Notes: generated by a model not told the origin, from the sequence alone. A stretch of DNA of 64,000 bases from Pseudomonas sp. H1h (GCF_000633255.1 NZ_AYMJ01000006.1:1-64000), one strand, 5' to 3'; shown: positions 44,227-54,746, counted from the stretch's first letter. Program-made: numbers and translations.

Positions 44227-45186
44227 TCAGGTATCGAGTTTGCCCGCAAGGAATTGCGCCATGCGCTGCTGCATTGTCGCCCCTTCGTTACCCAGGCAGC
44301 CGATTGAAGAACCGGCCAATGCGTCTTGCGCCAGGTCTGCCGCATCCCCGGCCAGCAACAACTGACAATCGAGACTCAGCGCCAGCCGATTCAGACGTCG
44401 CGGCAGTTCCGTCGTCGGTGCATGGTTGGAAAACAGCACCAGCGCCTGGGGTTTGATCTTCTCGCAGACCAGCGTCAATTCGTCGAACGGCTGCCCCGTC
44501 GTCAGCACGCGCACACCGGTTTCTCCACCGCTGAGAAACAGCGCAGCCACCAACAACTCGAGTTCACGGCACTCCCCGGCCAGGTCACTGACGATGATCC
44601 TGCGCGGCTGCGACTTGCGTAACACCATGATCCGCCCCAGCACCCGGGTACGCAGGAAGCCATCGAGAAACAGCCATTCACTGGTTTGCCCGAAGGCTTC
44701 ACGATGCTGGAGCAGGCGTCGCCAGAGCGGCAACACAATGTCCTGAAACACCACCGGCAACGGGTAGGAAGCAAAGATCTGCGAGTAGACCCGATCCAGT
44801 TCCAGATCGTCGAAAGCGCTGACCGCGCACTGCATCTGGTCTTGCCACTGTTGATAGTCCGCCGTCACCTGGTCATCGGAAATGATGTGCGCCAGTGCCT
44901 TCAGCGGCTCGGTCTTGGCCAGAATCTTGCCGACCTTGCTGACCGCCACTCCACGGTCGATCCACTCGACAATGCTGCGCACACGCTCAATATCGGTCAT
45001 CGAATACAGCCGATGCCCACTATCGGTGCGTACCGGCTCAATCAAACCGTAGCGACGCTCCCATGCCCGCAGCGTGACCGGATTCACCCCGGTCAGCCGA
45101 GACACTTCACGAATGGGGAACAGCTCTTCACGCTCGAGCGCGACAGATGCCTGCGAGGCAGGGTTAACGTCCGTGATAACAGCCAT
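44227..45186 (-). CDS. MerR-family regulator resembling B12-independent (class II) LitR
   Basis: A 319-residue regulator. The MerR helix-turn-helix (about 18-85) includes FPIREVSRLTGVNPVTLRAW and RRYGLIEPVRT. The rest follows the CarH/LitR layout (helical bundle, then Rossmann-like domain), but the cobalamin-ligand His motif is absent: the equivalent loop reads DLAGECRELELL. P. putida class II LitR proteins (PplR) likewise lack B12 and work with a short LOV protein. The start is uncertain: 45186 gives MAVITDVNP, while an ATG at 45222 has a better-placed GGAT. It is divergent from the monooxygenase-domain gene. Confidence 0.8.
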   Translation of the reverse strand: MAVITDVNPASQASVALEREELFPIREVSRLTGVNPVTLRAWERRYGLIEPVRTDSGHRLYSMTDIERVRSIVEWIDRGVAVSKVGKILAKTEPLKALAHIISDDQVTADYQQWQDQMQCAVSAFDDLELDRVYSQIFASYPLPVVFQDIVLPLWRRLLQHREAFGQTSEWLFLDGFLRTRVLGRIMVLRKSQPRRIIVSDLAGECRELELLVAALFLSGGETGVRVLTTGQPFDELTLVCEKIKPQALVLFSNHAPTTELPRRLNRLALSLDCQLLLAGDAADLAQDALAGSSIGCLGNEGATMQQRMAQFLAGKLDT

Positions 45187-45397
45187 TTGCAGGTGAGTCC
45201 GCTCGATTGATTTGGATCCCATTCTACATCCGATGCACGTCATCGGTTCAACCCATGAACAGAGACGAAAGTCTCTGAAACTGTCATCAAAATCAGGAAT
45301 AATCCTTGCTTGTTGAAAAGCGCAGGCACCTACCCCCAGCCTGCGTATTGCGAAACTCCTACCCGGAGCGACGCACTCGGAAATACGGAGATACACA

Positions 45398-45967
45398 ATG
45401 TCTACTTCCCCTGTCACGCTGATGGTTGCGCGTCGCGTCGCCGACGGCCGCTATCAGGACCTGATTGCCTGGCTGCGCGAAGGCGAACAACTGGCCACTG
45501 ACTTTCCCGGTTACCTGGGTTCCGGCGTGCTCGCTCCGCCGCCCGGTGACAACGAATTCCAGATCATTTTCCGCTTCGTCGACGAGCAGACGCTGCACGC
45601 CTGGGAGCACTCGGCCTCGCGCACCGCCTGGCTGGCGCGGGGCAGCGATCTGTTTGCGCATCCCAAAGAGCATCGGGTCAGCGGCATCGAAGGCTGGTTC
45701 GGCGCAGTGGACCAGCGACCACCGCGCTGGAAACAGGCCGTGGCGATCTGGCTGGCGTTCTTCCCGGTGTCGCTGCTGTTCAACTTTGTCCTCGGGCCCT
45801 TGCTCGGCGAGTTGAGCCTGTTGCCTCGCGTATTGATCAGCACGGCGTGCCTGACACCGCTGATGGTTTATTTCTTTATTCCGCTGTCGACACGATTGCT
45901 GGCAGGTTGGCTGAACAGCGTTCCGGCACGTCGACTGCCTGTTGAACCGGTCTCTCAAAACCGTTGA
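45398..45967 (+). CDS. Antibiotic-biosynthesis-monooxygenase (ABM) domain membrane protein
   Basis: A 189-residue protein: an N-terminal ABM ferredoxin-like domain (about 5-100; TLMVARRVADGRYQDLIAWL) followed by two or three hydrophobic helices (about 118-165). CGGAGA precedes the ATG. Enzymatic activity of such fusions is unknown. It diverges from the LitR-like regulator, whose control of it is plausible. Confidence 0.78.
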   Translation: MSTSPVTLMVARRVADGRYQDLIAWLREGEQLATDFPGYLGSGVLAPPPGDNEFQIIFRFVDEQTLHAWEHSASRTAWLARGSDLFAHPKEHRVSGIEGWFGAVDQRPPRWKQAVAIWLAFFPVSLLFNFVLGPLLGELSLLPRVLISTACLTPLMVYFFIPLSTRLLAGWLNSVPARRLPVEPVSQNR

Positions 45968-45974
45968 GATTCCA

Positions 45975-46063
45975 TGTGGGAGCGGGCTTGCTCGCGAAAG
46001 CGGTGTGGCATTCAACAATGCCGATGACTGATACACCGCTTTCGCGAGCAAGCCCGGCTCCCA
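45975..46063. repeat. REP pair (REPIN)
   Basis: 'tgtgggagcgggcttgctcgcgaaagcgg' and its near-perfect inverse flank about 30 bases, between the ABM gene and folM. Confidence 0.92.
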
Positions 46064-46147
46064 CAAAAGCACAACACCCGTCTTGCGATAGGTCGGCAAC
46101 CCACGTCGCTGTTATAGTTTTTACTCTCACCGCGACGCGAGCCGTTC

Positions 46148-46858
46148 ATGACCACTTCTTCCGCCCCGATCCTCATTACCGGTGCCGGCCAGCGTGTCGG
46201 TCTGCACTGCGCGCGGCGCCTGCTCGAAGACGGCCATCGCGTCATCTTCACTTACCGCAGCGAACGTCCGGGCGTGCAAGCCCTGCGTGATCTTGGCGCT
46301 GTCGGGGTGTTCGCGGACTTTTCCAGCGAAGCCTCCATTCTTGCCTTCATCGAAGAATTGAAAACCCGTACCGACAGCCTGCGCGCCATCATCCACAACG
46401 CTTCCGAGTGGCTGGCGGAAACTGCGGACAACGAAGCCGACGCCTTTGTGCGCATGGTCAACGTGCACATGCTCGCGCCGTACCTGATCAATCTGCACTG
46501 CGCCGACCTGCTCAAGCGCTCGACGCCTGCGGACATCATCCACATCAGCGACGACGTCACCCGCAAGGGCAGCAGCAAGCACATCGGTTATTGCGCCAGC
46601 AAGGCCGGGCTCGACAGCCTGACCCTGTCCTTCGCCGCGCGTTATGCGCCAGTGATCAAGGTCAACGGCATTGCGCCGGCCCTGCTATTGTTCAATCCCG
46701 ACGACGATGCGGCGTACCGTGCCAAGGCCCTGGCCAAATCCGCGCTGGGCATCGAGCCCGGCAGCGAAGTGATCTACCAGAGCCTGCGCTATCTGCTCGA
46801 CAACCCCTATGTCACCGGCACGACCCTGACCGTCAACGGCGGACGGCACGTCAAATAA
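46148..46858 (+). CDS. folM: Dihydromonapterin reductase FolM
   Basis: A 236-residue SDR reducing dihydromonapterin to tetrahydromonapterin, the pterin cofactor of Pseudomonas phenylalanine hydroxylase. Motifs: ILITGAGQRVGLHCARRLLE (about 8-27), HNASEW (about 84) and YCASKAGLD (catalytic Tyr/Lys about 150-154). FolM proteins carry this TGAGQRVG variant of the cofactor loop. It is followed by folE and folX in the order known from P. aeruginosa. Confidence 0.92.
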   Translation: MTTSSAPILITGAGQRVGLHCARRLLEDGHRVIFTYRSERPGVQALRDLGAVGVFADFSSEASILAFIEELKTRTDSLRAIIHNASEWLAETADNEADAFVRMVNVHMLAPYLINLHCADLLKRSTPADIIHISDDVTRKGSSKHIGYCASKAGLDSLTLSFAARYAPVIKVNGIAPALLLFNPDDDAAYRAKALAKSALGIEPGSEVIYQSLRYLLDNPYVTGTTLTVNGGRHVK

Positions 46859-46879
46859 GCTGCTGCGCGAGGACCTCCC

Positions 46880-47440
46880 ATGACCCGTTCCCTGCCCGAG
46901 AATTACCGCGAGATCCTGATCGGCCTCGGTGAAGACCCCGACCGCGAAGGCCTGCTCGATACGCCCGTGCGCGCGGCCAAAGCCATGCAATACCTGTGTC
47001 ATGGCTACGAACAGAGTGTGGATGAGATCGTTAACGGTGCGCTGTTCGCCTCCGACAGCGACGAGATGATCATCGTCGCCGACATCGAGTTGTACTCGTT
47101 GTGCGAACATCACCTGCTGCCCTTCATCGGCAAGGCGCATGTGGCTTATATTCCAACGGGCAAGGTGCTGGGGCTGTCGAAGATCGCGCGACTGGTGGAC
47201 ATGTTCGCCAGGCGCCTGCAGATTCAGGAAAACCTCACCCGGCAAATCGCCGATGCAGTACAGCAAGTCACCGATGCCGCCGGCGTCGCGGTGGTCATCG
47301 AGGCCCGGCACATGTGCATGATGATGCGCGGTGTCGAGAAACAGAATTCGACCATGAACACCTCGGTCATGCTCGGCGCGTTCCGCGACTCGAGCAACAC
47401 CCGCCAGGAGTTCCTGCAATTGATTGGACGGAGCAAGTAA
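46880..47440 (+). CDS. folE: GTP cyclohydrolase I
   Basis: A 186-residue enzyme converting GTP to dihydroneopterin triphosphate. Zinc ligands are visible in [10 protein letters not shown] (about 73-82) and in [10 protein letters not shown] (about 139-148); [20 protein letters not shown] is the conserved central box. It begins 21 bases after folM and abuts folX without a gap (TAAATG). It supplies pterin for tetrahydromonapterin and folate. Confidence 0.96.
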   Translation: MTRSLPENYREILIGLGEDPDREGLLDTPVRAAKAMQYLCHGYEQSVDEIVNGALFASDSDEMIIVADIELYSLCEHHLLPFIGKAHVAYIPTGKVLGLSKIARLVDMFARRLQIQENLTRQIADAVQQVTDAAGVAVVIEARHMCMMMRGVEKQNSTMNTSVMLGAFRDSSNTRQEFLQLIGRSK

Positions 47441-47812
47441 ATGTCACAACTTCAACCGGGAATGGCGCGCATCCGGGTCAAGGATCTGCGCTTGCGCACC
47501 TTTATCGGGATCAACGAGGACGAGATCCTCAACAAACAGGACGTGCTGATCAACCTGACCATCCTGTACGCCGCGCAGGAAGCGGTGCGTGACAACGACA
47601 TCGACCACGCGCTGAACTACCGCACCATCACCAAGGCGATTATCGCCCACGTGGAGGGCAATCGCTTTGCGTTGCTCGAACGTCTGACCCAGGAATTGCT
47701 GGATCTGGTGATGACCAACACCGCCGTGCTGTACGCCGAAGTCGAAGTCGACAAGCCGCATGCACTGCGGTTTGCCGAGTCGGTGTCGATTACCCTCGCC
47801 GCCAGCCGCTGA
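47441..47812 (+). CDS. folX: Dihydroneopterin triphosphate 2'-epimerase
   Basis: A 123-residue homologue of dihydroneopterin aldolase ([20 protein letters not shown]; later [11 protein letters not shown] and [15 protein letters not shown]). In this operon it would be FolX, making dihydromonapterin triphosphate, rather than FolB. It is the last gene of folM-folE-folX. Confidence 0.92.
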   Translation: MSQLQPGMARIRVKDLRLRTFIGINEDEILNKQDVLINLTILYAAQEAVRDNDIDHALNYRTITKAIIAHVEGNRFALLERLTQELLDLVMTNTAVLYAEVEVDKPHALRFAESVSITLAASR

Positions 47813-47880
47813 GTGCGTCTGGCGCTTCAAGCGTCAGACTTTTATCATCCGCGCCACGATTTGACTGCACAGAGCCCATC

Positions 47881-48177
47881 ATGACCGAGCAACAACGCCT
47901 CGAACTCGAAGCCGCCGCCTTCCGCCGGCTGGTCGCCCACCTGGACAGCCGCAAGGATGTGCAGAACATCGACCTGATGAACCTTGCCGGTTTCTGCCGC
48001 AATTGCCTGTCCAAGTGGTACAAGGCCGCCGCCGACGAGCGCCAGATCGAGGTCAGCCTCGACGACGCCCGTGTAGTGGTATACGGCATGCCCTACGCCG
48101 AGTGGAAAGCCCAATACCAGCAAGAAGCCAACGCCGAACAACAGGCGGCGTTCGCCAAAGGAAAACCCAATGAGTGA
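47881..48177 (+). CDS. DUF1244-family protein
   Basis: A 98-residue soluble protein with the family text LMNLAGFCRNCLSKWY (about 38-53), including a CxxC-like pair, and YGMPYAEWKAQYQ. Function is unknown. Its end overlaps the HopJ-like gene by eight bases. Confidence 0.88.
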   Translation: MTEQQRLELEAAAFRRLVAHLDSRKDVQNIDLMNLAGFCRNCLSKWYKAAADERQIEVSLDDARVVVYGMPYAEWKAQYQQEANAEQQAAFAKGKPNE

Positions 48178-48508
48178 TTTGAACACCCTGCGCGCCAGCC
48201 TCAAGAGCGGCGAACACGTTTTCGCCGACACCCTGGCCTTCATCGCCGACGGTTACGACTACCAGCCGCAAGCATTCAACAACGGCGGCGTGGAAAACGC
48301 CGCCGGGCAGAACGAAGGTTCGTGCAAGACGTTGGGTCTGGCGCTGCTGGAAGGCCTGAGCGATGAAGAAGCGCTGCTGGCATTCGGCGAGCATTACCGC
48401 TCGGTACTGGCGACGCCTGAAGGCAGCGACCACGGCAACATTCGGGCGCTGATCCAGCACGGTCTGGCTGGCGTCAAATTCACCGCCCAACCCCTGACCC
48501 GCCGCTGA
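48170..48508 (+). CDS. HopJ-family protein
   Basis: A 112-residue protein of the HopJ type III effector family (FIADGYDYQPQAFNNGGVEN, about 24-43). The family is widespread in bacteria without effector function, and no type III context exists here, so an effector role is unlikely. It is coupled to the DUF1244 gene. Confidence 0.85.
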   Translation: MSDLNTLRASLKSGEHVFADTLAFIADGYDYQPQAFNNGGVENAAGQNEGSCKTLGLALLEGLSDEEALLAFGEHYRSVLATPEGSDHGNIRALIQHGLAGVKFTAQPLTRR

Positions 48509-48532
48509 TTTCAGTCGCAGCCCCAATCGCCC

Positions 48533-48622
48533 AGTGGGAGCGGGCTTGCTCGCGAAAGCGCTGTGTCAGACACCCAAAATATTGCCTGACACGACGCCTT
48601 CGCGAGTAAGCCCGCTCCCACA
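48533..48622. repeat. REP pair (REPIN)
   Basis: 'gtgggagcgggcttgctcgcgaaagcg' and its inverse flank about 35 bases, between the convergent HopJ-like and trxB genes. Confidence 0.92.
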
Positions 48623-48655
48623 CTGGTCAGGCGGTGTAGCTGAAAATGAGGACAT

Positions 48656-48683
48656 AAAAAAACCGGCCGAAGCCGGTTTTTTT
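48656..48683. terminator. Bidirectional terminator at the trxB 3' end
   Basis: Stem AAACCGGC/GCCGGTTT with A-run before and T-run after, 12 bases beyond the trxB stop codon on the minus strand. Confidence 0.9.
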
Positions 48684-48694
48684 GTATCTGCGAT

Positions 48695-49804
<1,110 letters not shown>

Positions 49805-49968
49805 TTAAGGAAATACGGTTTAACAATCCAGCTCATAGGTGGTCTCTATGCGCAGACACTGACGAGATGGACGTCTTTGTTACAGTCAATGTCGATCGCT
49901 TTGCCGCGCTTTCGCACGTGTTGCAAAGCCGGTAAGGTCGGCGCGTTTTCCCTTGCTCGGAGCACCCT

Positions 49969-50721
49969 ATGCCCGCCCCTGTCCTGTCCGGCCCGCAATA
50001 CCTGCGCGAAGGCCTCAAACTGGTCCTCAGCCCCGGCCTGCGCCTGTTCGTGTTGCTGCCGCTGGCGATCAACCTGGTGCTGTTCGTCGGATTGATCTAT
50101 CTGGCCGGCCATCAGTTCAGCCTGTGGGTCGACAGCCTGATGCCGTCGCTGCCCGACTGGCTGAGCTTCCTCAGCTACATCCTCTGGCCGCTGTTTGTGG
50201 TGCTGGTGGCACTGATGGTGTTTTTCACCTTCACCATGCTGGCCAACGTCATCGCCGCGCCGTTCAACGGCTTTCTCGCGGAAAAGGTCGAAGTGGTGGT
50301 GCGCGGCACCGACGACTTCCCGGCGTTCAGCTGGGGCGAACTGATCGCGATGATCCCACGCACCCTCGCCCGGGAAATGCGCAAACTCGGCTACTTCCTG
50401 CCGCGCGCGATCGGCCTGTTCATCCTCTCGTTCATCCCGGTGGTGAACATCGTCGCCGCGCCGCTGTGGCTGCTGTTCGGCGTGTGGATGATGGCGATCC
50501 AGTACATCGACTACCCGGCAGACAACCACAAACTGGGCTGGAACGAGATGCTCGCCTGGCTGCGCCAGAAACGCTGGCAGAGCATGAGCTTCGGCGGGAT
50601 CGTCTATCTGGTGCTACTGATCCCGGTGGTCAACATCCTGATGATGCCAGCCGCTGTAGCGGGTGCGACGTTGTTCTGGGTACGTGAACGCGGTGCGGAG
50701 AACCTCGTCACCCAGCGCTGA
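49969..50721 (+). CDS. cysZ: Sulfate transporter CysZ
   Basis: A 250-residue inner-membrane sulfate permease: [20 protein letters not shown] at residues 6-25, four to six hydrophobic helices, and the family text [23 protein letters not shown] and CGGAG lie upstream. It supplies sulfate for cysteine synthesis, consistent with the cysD-cysNC genes later in the window, though it is not adjacent to them. Confidence 0.92.
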   Translation: MPAPVLSGPQYLREGLKLVLSPGLRLFVLLPLAINLVLFVGLIYLAGHQFSLWVDSLMPSLPDWLSFLSYILWPLFVVLVALMVFFTFTMLANVIAAPFNGFLAEKVEVVVRGTDDFPAFSWGELIAMIPRTLAREMRKLGYFLPRAIGLFILSFIPVVNIVAAPLWLLFGVWMMAIQYIDYPADNHKLGWNEMLAWLRQKRWQSMSFGGIVYLVLLIPVVNILMMPAAVAGATLFWVRERGAENLVTQR

Positions 50722-50776
50722 ACCGGTCACGGACAGCCCGGTCACAAATCCATCATCCGAACGTCACAGGCACGAC

Positions 50777-51976
50777 ATGGCCTCAGCCGACACTGAGGTC
50801 ATGACGACAGCTCTACATATCACCCTGATCAGCGAAACCTTCCCACCGGAAATCAACGGGGTGGCCAATACCCTTGGCCGCTTGTGCGATGGATTGCGCG
50901 CGCGTGGGCATCAGGTGGAACTGGTGCGGCCGCGTCAGGCGGGCGATCCGCAGCGCACCGAGGATGACGCGCTGTTGCTGTGTCGGGGTTGGCCGCTGCC
51001 CGGGTATCCGGGGCTGCAATGGGGCCAGTCGTCGATGCACAAGCTGTTGCGACGCTGGAAACGCCATCGCCCGGACGTGCTGTACATTGCCACGGAAGGC
51101 CCGCTCGGCTTGTCGGCATTGCGTGCAGCGCGGCGCCTGGGGATCTCGGTGGTCAGTGGCTTTCACACCAATTTCCAGCAGTACACCAACCAGTACGGGC
51201 TGGGTTTGCTGACGCGCTTGCTGACCCATTATCTGCGCTGGTTCCACAACCGTTCGGCGATGACTCTGGTGCCGAGTGTCAGCCAGCGCCTGGAGCTGGA
51301 GCGCCGGCATTTCGACCGCCTCGCCTTGCTCTCCCGAGGCGTGGACAGCCAGTTATTTCACCCGGCCAAGCGGCTGAACGGATTGCGTGAGCAATGGGGC
51401 CTGAGCGAGCAGGACATTGCGGTGATTCACGTAGGACGTCTGGCCCCAGAGAAGAATCTGGGCCTGCTCAAGCGCTGCTTCGACAAACTCCGCAGCACTT
51501 ATCCACAGCGCAACCTGAAGCTGATTGTAGTCGGCGACGGACCGCAACGGCTTGCGCTGGAAAAGGACCTGCCGGAGGCGATTTTCTGTGGTTCGCAACG
51601 CGGCGAAGCGCTGGCGGCGCACTACGCCTCGGGCGATTTGTTTCTGTTTCCGAGCATGACCGAAACCTTCGGCAACGTGGTGCTCGAAGCACTGGCTTCA
51701 GGTCTGGGCGTGGTGGCTTACGATCAGGCGGCAGCGGCGCAGCACATCCGCCATGGCTACAACGGCGTGTTGGCGATGCCCGGTGATGAAGAGGCGTTCT
51801 GCGATGCGGCGGCGTGGTTGCTGGAAGAGGATGAAACGTTGCGTTGCGTGCGCCTGAATGCGCGCCAGCATGCCAGTCGCCAGGGCTGGGCGGCGATCAT
51901 CGAGCAGTTTGAAAAGCATTTGCGCGGGGCGTGTGTCGGGGAGCAAGTGGTGCCGCATGCGCAGACATTGCCCTGA
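50777..51976 (+). CDS. GT4-family glycosyltransferase
   Basis: A 399-residue cytoplasmic/peripheral glycosyltransferase with GT-B fold. The N-terminal domain has PPEINGVANTLGRLCDGLRA (about 18-37). The C-terminal nucleotide-sugar site has HVGRLAPEKNLGLL and the EX7E-type motif MTETFGNVVLEALASG. It resembles alpha-mannosyl/glucosyl transferases that act on membrane lipids. I use the ATG at 50777; one at 50801 is also possible. Acceptor and sugar are unknown. Confidence 0.85.
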   Translation: MASADTEVMTTALHITLISETFPPEINGVANTLGRLCDGLRARGHQVELVRPRQAGDPQRTEDDALLLCRGWPLPGYPGLQWGQSSMHKLLRRWKRHRPDVLYIATEGPLGLSALRAARRLGISVVSGFHTNFQQYTNQYGLGLLTRLLTHYLRWFHNRSAMTLVPSVSQRLELERRHFDRLALLSRGVDSQLFHPAKRLNGLREQWGLSEQDIAVIHVGRLAPEKNLGLLKRCFDKLRSTYPQRNLKLIVVGDGPQRLALEKDLPEAIFCGSQRGEALAAHYASGDLFLFPSMTETFGNVVLEALASGLGVVAYDQAAAAQHIRHGYNGVLAMPGDEEAFCDAAAWLLEEDETLRCVRLNARQHASRQGWAAIIEQFEKHLRGACVGEQVVPHAQTLP

Positions 51977-51998
51977 ATCCTTGCAGACTTTAGAACCG

Positions 51999-52080
51999 CC
52001 TTCGCGAGCAGGCTCGCTCCCACATGTGATCTTCGGTGAACACCAGAGAAACCTGTGGGAGCGAGCCTGCTCGCGAAGGG
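51999..52080. repeat. REP pair
   Basis: 'ccttcgcgagcaggctcgctcccaca' and its inverse 'tgtgggagcgagcctgctcgcgaagg' flank about 30 bases, between two convergent genes. Confidence 0.92.
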
Positions 52081-52097
52081 GCCAGTGAAACCGCCGC

Positions 52098-53201
52098 TTA
52101 AACCAGCGTCATCAACGCCTCACGGCTGAACGGCAAGATGTCCTGCTCACGCCCTTCGCGGACTTTCAGCGCCCAGTCCGGATCCACCAGCAGCGCGCGG
52201 CCTACCGCCACCAGGTCGAACTCGTCGTTGTTCAGACGCTCCAGCAGTTTCTCCAGACTGGCCGGCTGCGCGACCTTGTCGGTGTTGACCATGAACTGCA
52301 GGAACTCGCCATCCAGGCCGACGCTGCCGACGGTAATGGTCGGCTTGCCGGTCAGCTTGCGCGTCCAGCCGGCCAGGTTCAGCTCGGAACCGTCGAACTC
52401 CGGCTCCCAGAAGCGCCGCGTCGAGCAGTGAAAAATATCCACACCGGCCTCGGCCAGCGGTTTGAGGAACTCACCCAACGCCTCCGGGGTTTGCACCAGC
52501 CGCGCGGTGTAATCCTGCTGTTTCCACTGCGAGAAGCGGAAGATGATCGGGAAGCCTTCACCGACTGCCGCGCGCACCGCTTGAATCAATTCGATGGCGA
52601 AACGCGAACGGTTGGCCAGGCTGCCGCCATACTCGTCGGTGCGCTGGTTGCTGCCTTCCCAGAAGAACTGGTCGATCAGGTAACCGTGGGCGCCGTGGAT
52701 TTCCACGCCGTCCATGCCGATGCTTTGCGCATCCCTGGCGGCTTGTGCGAACGCTGCAATCACATCCCGAATGTCTTGTTTGGTCATGCCGTGCACCACG
52801 ACCTGACCTTCCTTGAGTTTTTCCGACGGACCATAACCCGGCACGCTGGCGTCCGGCTCGGTGCCGATGCGGCGAACGCTGCCCACGTGCCACAGTTGCG
52901 GAACGATCTTGCCGCCCTCGGCATGCACCGCGTCGACGACTTTTTTCCAGCCGGCCAACGGTGCTTCACCAAAGAACTGCGGCACGTTCGGATAGCCGTT
53001 GGAAGCGATGTGGCCAACGGTGGTGCCTTCGGTAATGATCAGGCCGACGCCGGCAGCAGCCCGACGACGGTAGTATTCGATGACTTTTGAGTTCGGTACG
53101 CCGCCCGGGGAAAACGAGCGGGTCATTGGCGCCATGACCACACGGGTCGGCAGTTCGAGGGCACCGAGATGGAATGGTTTGAACAGGGCTTGAACAGGCA
53201 T
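52098..53201 (-). CDS. Old-yellow-enzyme-family NADPH ene reductase (XenB/NemA-type)
   Basis: A 367-residue FMN enzyme of the classical OYE class. Motifs are VVMAPMTRS (about 21-29), QLWHVGSVRR (about 96), the substrate His in VEIHGAHGYLIDQFFW and NQRTDEYGGS. XenB/NemA enzymes reduce electron-poor alkenes, nitroesters and nitroaromatics; closer assignment is not possible by eye. GGAG precedes the ATG at 53201. It is distinct from the second OYE-like gene at 23749. Confidence 0.88.
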   Translation of the reverse strand: MPVQALFKPFHLGALELPTRVVMAPMTRSFSPGGVPNSKVIEYYRRRAAAGVGLIITEGTTVGHIASNGYPNVPQFFGEAPLAGWKKVVDAVHAEGGKIVPQLWHVGSVRRIGTEPDASVPGYGPSEKLKEGQVVVHGMTKQDIRDVIAAFAQAARDAQSIGMDGVEIHGAHGYLIDQFFWEGSNQRTDEYGGSLANRSRFAIELIQAVRAAVGEGFPIIFRFSQWKQQDYTARLVQTPEALGEFLKPLAEAGVDIFHCSTRRFWEPEFDGSELNLAGWTRKLTGKPTITVGSVGLDGEFLQFMVNTDKVAQPASLEKLLERLNNDEFDLVAVGRALLVDPDWALKVREGREQDILPFSREALMTLV

Positions 53202-53321
53202 CGGGAAGCTCCACGAAAACGTTATCGACAGGCATGAACCTATATGACGGCGATAATATGCAGGACTGCACCCGGGCGATAGCACTATTGATCAGAATGA
53301 TTAAGGCTCAAAAGGCAGGCG

Positions 53322-53350
53322 AAAAAAAATCGCAGCCCAAGGGCTGCGAT
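53322..53350 (-). terminator. Terminator of the glutathione peroxidase gene
   Basis: Stem ATCGCAGCCC/GGGCTGCGAT with a two-base centre, followed on the minus strand by eight Ts, ten bases past the stop codon. Confidence 0.92.
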
Positions 53351-53359
53351 CCGCTTGTT

Positions 53360-53842
53360 TCAGCTCAGCGCTTTTTCAATCGCATGAACAATGCTCGGAT
53401 CATCCGGCGCCGTGCGCGGTGAGAACCGCGCCAATACACGGCCGTCCTTGCCGAGCAGGAACTTCTCGAAATTCCAGGTGATGTCACCGGGGAACTCCGC
53501 GCCCTCGCCCGCCAGCAGGCGGTAGAGCTGATGGCGCTCGTGGCCGTTGACTTCGAGCTTGCTCGACAACGGAAATGTCACACCGTAGTTGAGGCTGCAG
53601 AACTCTTGAATTTCCTGTTCTGTACCGGGTTCCTGACCGGCAAACTGGTTGCACGGCAGGCCCAGCACACTGAAACCTTTGCCTTTGAACTGCTGATAGA
53701 GGTTTTCCAGCGCCGCGTACTGTGGGGTCAAGCCGCATTTGGAGGCGACGTTGACCACCAGCACGACTTGGCCCTTGAAAGGCGCCAGCGGTAGCTCCTG
53801 ACCATCCAGGGCTGTCAACTTAAGGTCGTGAAAAGCACTCAT
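53360..53842 (-). CDS. Glutathione peroxidase-type thiol peroxidase
   Basis: A 160-residue enzyme with the GPx tetrad regions: NVASKCGLTPQY (peroxidatic Cys about 36), LPCNQFAGQEPGT (Gln about 71; Cys for a thioredoxin-type resolving step), and WNFEKFLL (Trp/Asn about 125). Bacterial Cys-GPx usually take electrons from thioredoxin rather than glutathione. GGAG precedes the ATG. It is transcribed alone. Confidence 0.93.
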   Translation of the reverse strand: MSAFHDLKLTALDGQELPLAPFKGQVVLVVNVASKCGLTPQYAALENLYQQFKGKGFSVLGLPCNQFAGQEPGTEQEIQEFCSLNYGVTFPLSSKLEVNGHERHQLYRLLAGEGAEFPGDITWNFEKFLLGKDGRVLARFSPRTAPDDPSIVHAIEKALS

Positions 53843-53913
53843 GACGTACTCCAGGATTCCCGTGTTCTACTCGAAACAGCCACTTGGCGAGACCACCAAG
53901 GACAGCCGCGGAC

Positions 53914-53936
53914 TAAAAAGGCGCCCGCAGGCGCCT
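53914..53936 (-). terminator. Terminator of slyD
   Basis: Palindromic stem AGGCGCC-N3-GGCGCCT followed on the minus strand by a run of five Ts, about 30 bases past the slyD stop codon. Confidence 0.85.
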
Positions 53937-53965
53937 CTCCAGTACTCGAAGCTTAGCGCAGAAAA

Positions 53966-54451
53966 TCAGTGGTGATGGCCACCTTCGCCATGGACGTGAC
54001 CATGAGCGATTTCTTCCTGGCTGGCGTCACGGATATCAACGACCTTCACTTTGAAGTTCAGGCGCTGACCGGCCAGTGGGTGGTTGCCGTCGACGGTAAC
54101 GTCGTCGCCGTCCAGGTCACGGATGGTCACGATCTGCATCTGGCCGTCCGGCGCCGAAGCGTGGAACTGCATGCCGACTTCCAGCTCGTCAACGCCTTCG
54201 AACATGCTGCGGCTCAGGGTGCTGACCAGTTCGGCAGCGTATTCGCCGTAAGCGTCTTCCGGTTCAACGGAGACTTCCAGTTCGTCACCAACAGCTTTAC
54301 CTTCCAGGGCTTTTTCCAGGCCCGGGATGATGTTGCCTGCGCCTTGCAGGTAGACCAGCGGAGCGCCGCCGGCGGAGCTGTCGATGACCTCACCAGCGTC
54401 GTTGGTCAGGGTATAGTCGATGGAGACAGCCTTATTGGCGGCGATCAGCAT
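53966..54451 (-). CDS. slyD: FKBP-type peptidyl-prolyl isomerase SlyD
   Basis: A 161-residue chaperone/prolyl isomerase. FKBP core: LTNDAGEVIDSS and GNIIPGLEKALEGKAVGDEL, with an inserted IF chaperone flap (PEDAYGEYAAELVSTL onward), and GNHPLAGQRLNF. It ends in a short His-rich metal-binding tail (HGHVHGEGGHHH), shorter than in E. coli. I start at the ATG at 54451; the frame continues upstream without family similarity. Confidence 0.94.
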   Translation of the reverse strand: MLIAANKAVSIDYTLTNDAGEVIDSSAGGAPLVYLQGAGNIIPGLEKALEGKAVGDELEVSVEPEDAYGEYAAELVSTLSRSMFEGVDELEVGMQFHASAPDGQMQIVTIRDLDGDDVTVDGNHPLAGQRLNFKVKVVDIRDASQEEIAHGHVHGEGGHHH

Positions 54452-54746
54452 GGGGCGAGACCTTTTGCATAAGAATATAGAAAGGCCAAGTTTAGCGAAG
54501 CAATCGCGCGAAAGCGAACACAACCCTGACAAACGGGGTTCGACGATCGAAGGCTTCCATCAGGACGAAGACGGACACTGGGTGGCCGAGCTTTCCTGTG
54601 GCCACACTCAGCACCTTCGTCATCAGCCGCCATGGCAATCGCGCACCTGGGTTCTGGACCCGGCGCAACGTATTGAAAAAATAGGCCAACCCTTTGCCTG
54701 CGGTTGGTGCGCACAAGGCTCGGTTAGCGATAACCTTGGCGACTGA
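54450..54746 (+). CDS. DUF3565-family small zinc-finger-like protein
   Basis: The conserved part is IEGFHQDEDGHWVAELSCGH, then TQHLRHQPPWQSRTWVLDPA and a final CGWC, suggesting a Cys/His metal site. Function is unknown. The start is uncertain: the ATG at 54450 overlaps the divergent slyD start codon, and the first ~30 residues look non-family, so a later non-ATG start (for example the TTG at 54465) is possible. Confidence 0.6.
   Translation: MGRDLLHKNIERPSLAKQSRESEHNPDKRGSTIEGFHQDEDGHWVAELSCGHTQHLRHQPPWQSRTWVLDPAQRIEKIGQPFACGWCAQGSVSDNLGD

Noticed and set aside
48170..48508. Type III secreted effector (HopJ)
   Set aside because: The family name is historical; the gene sits with housekeeping genes and there is no hrp box or secretion locus nearby.
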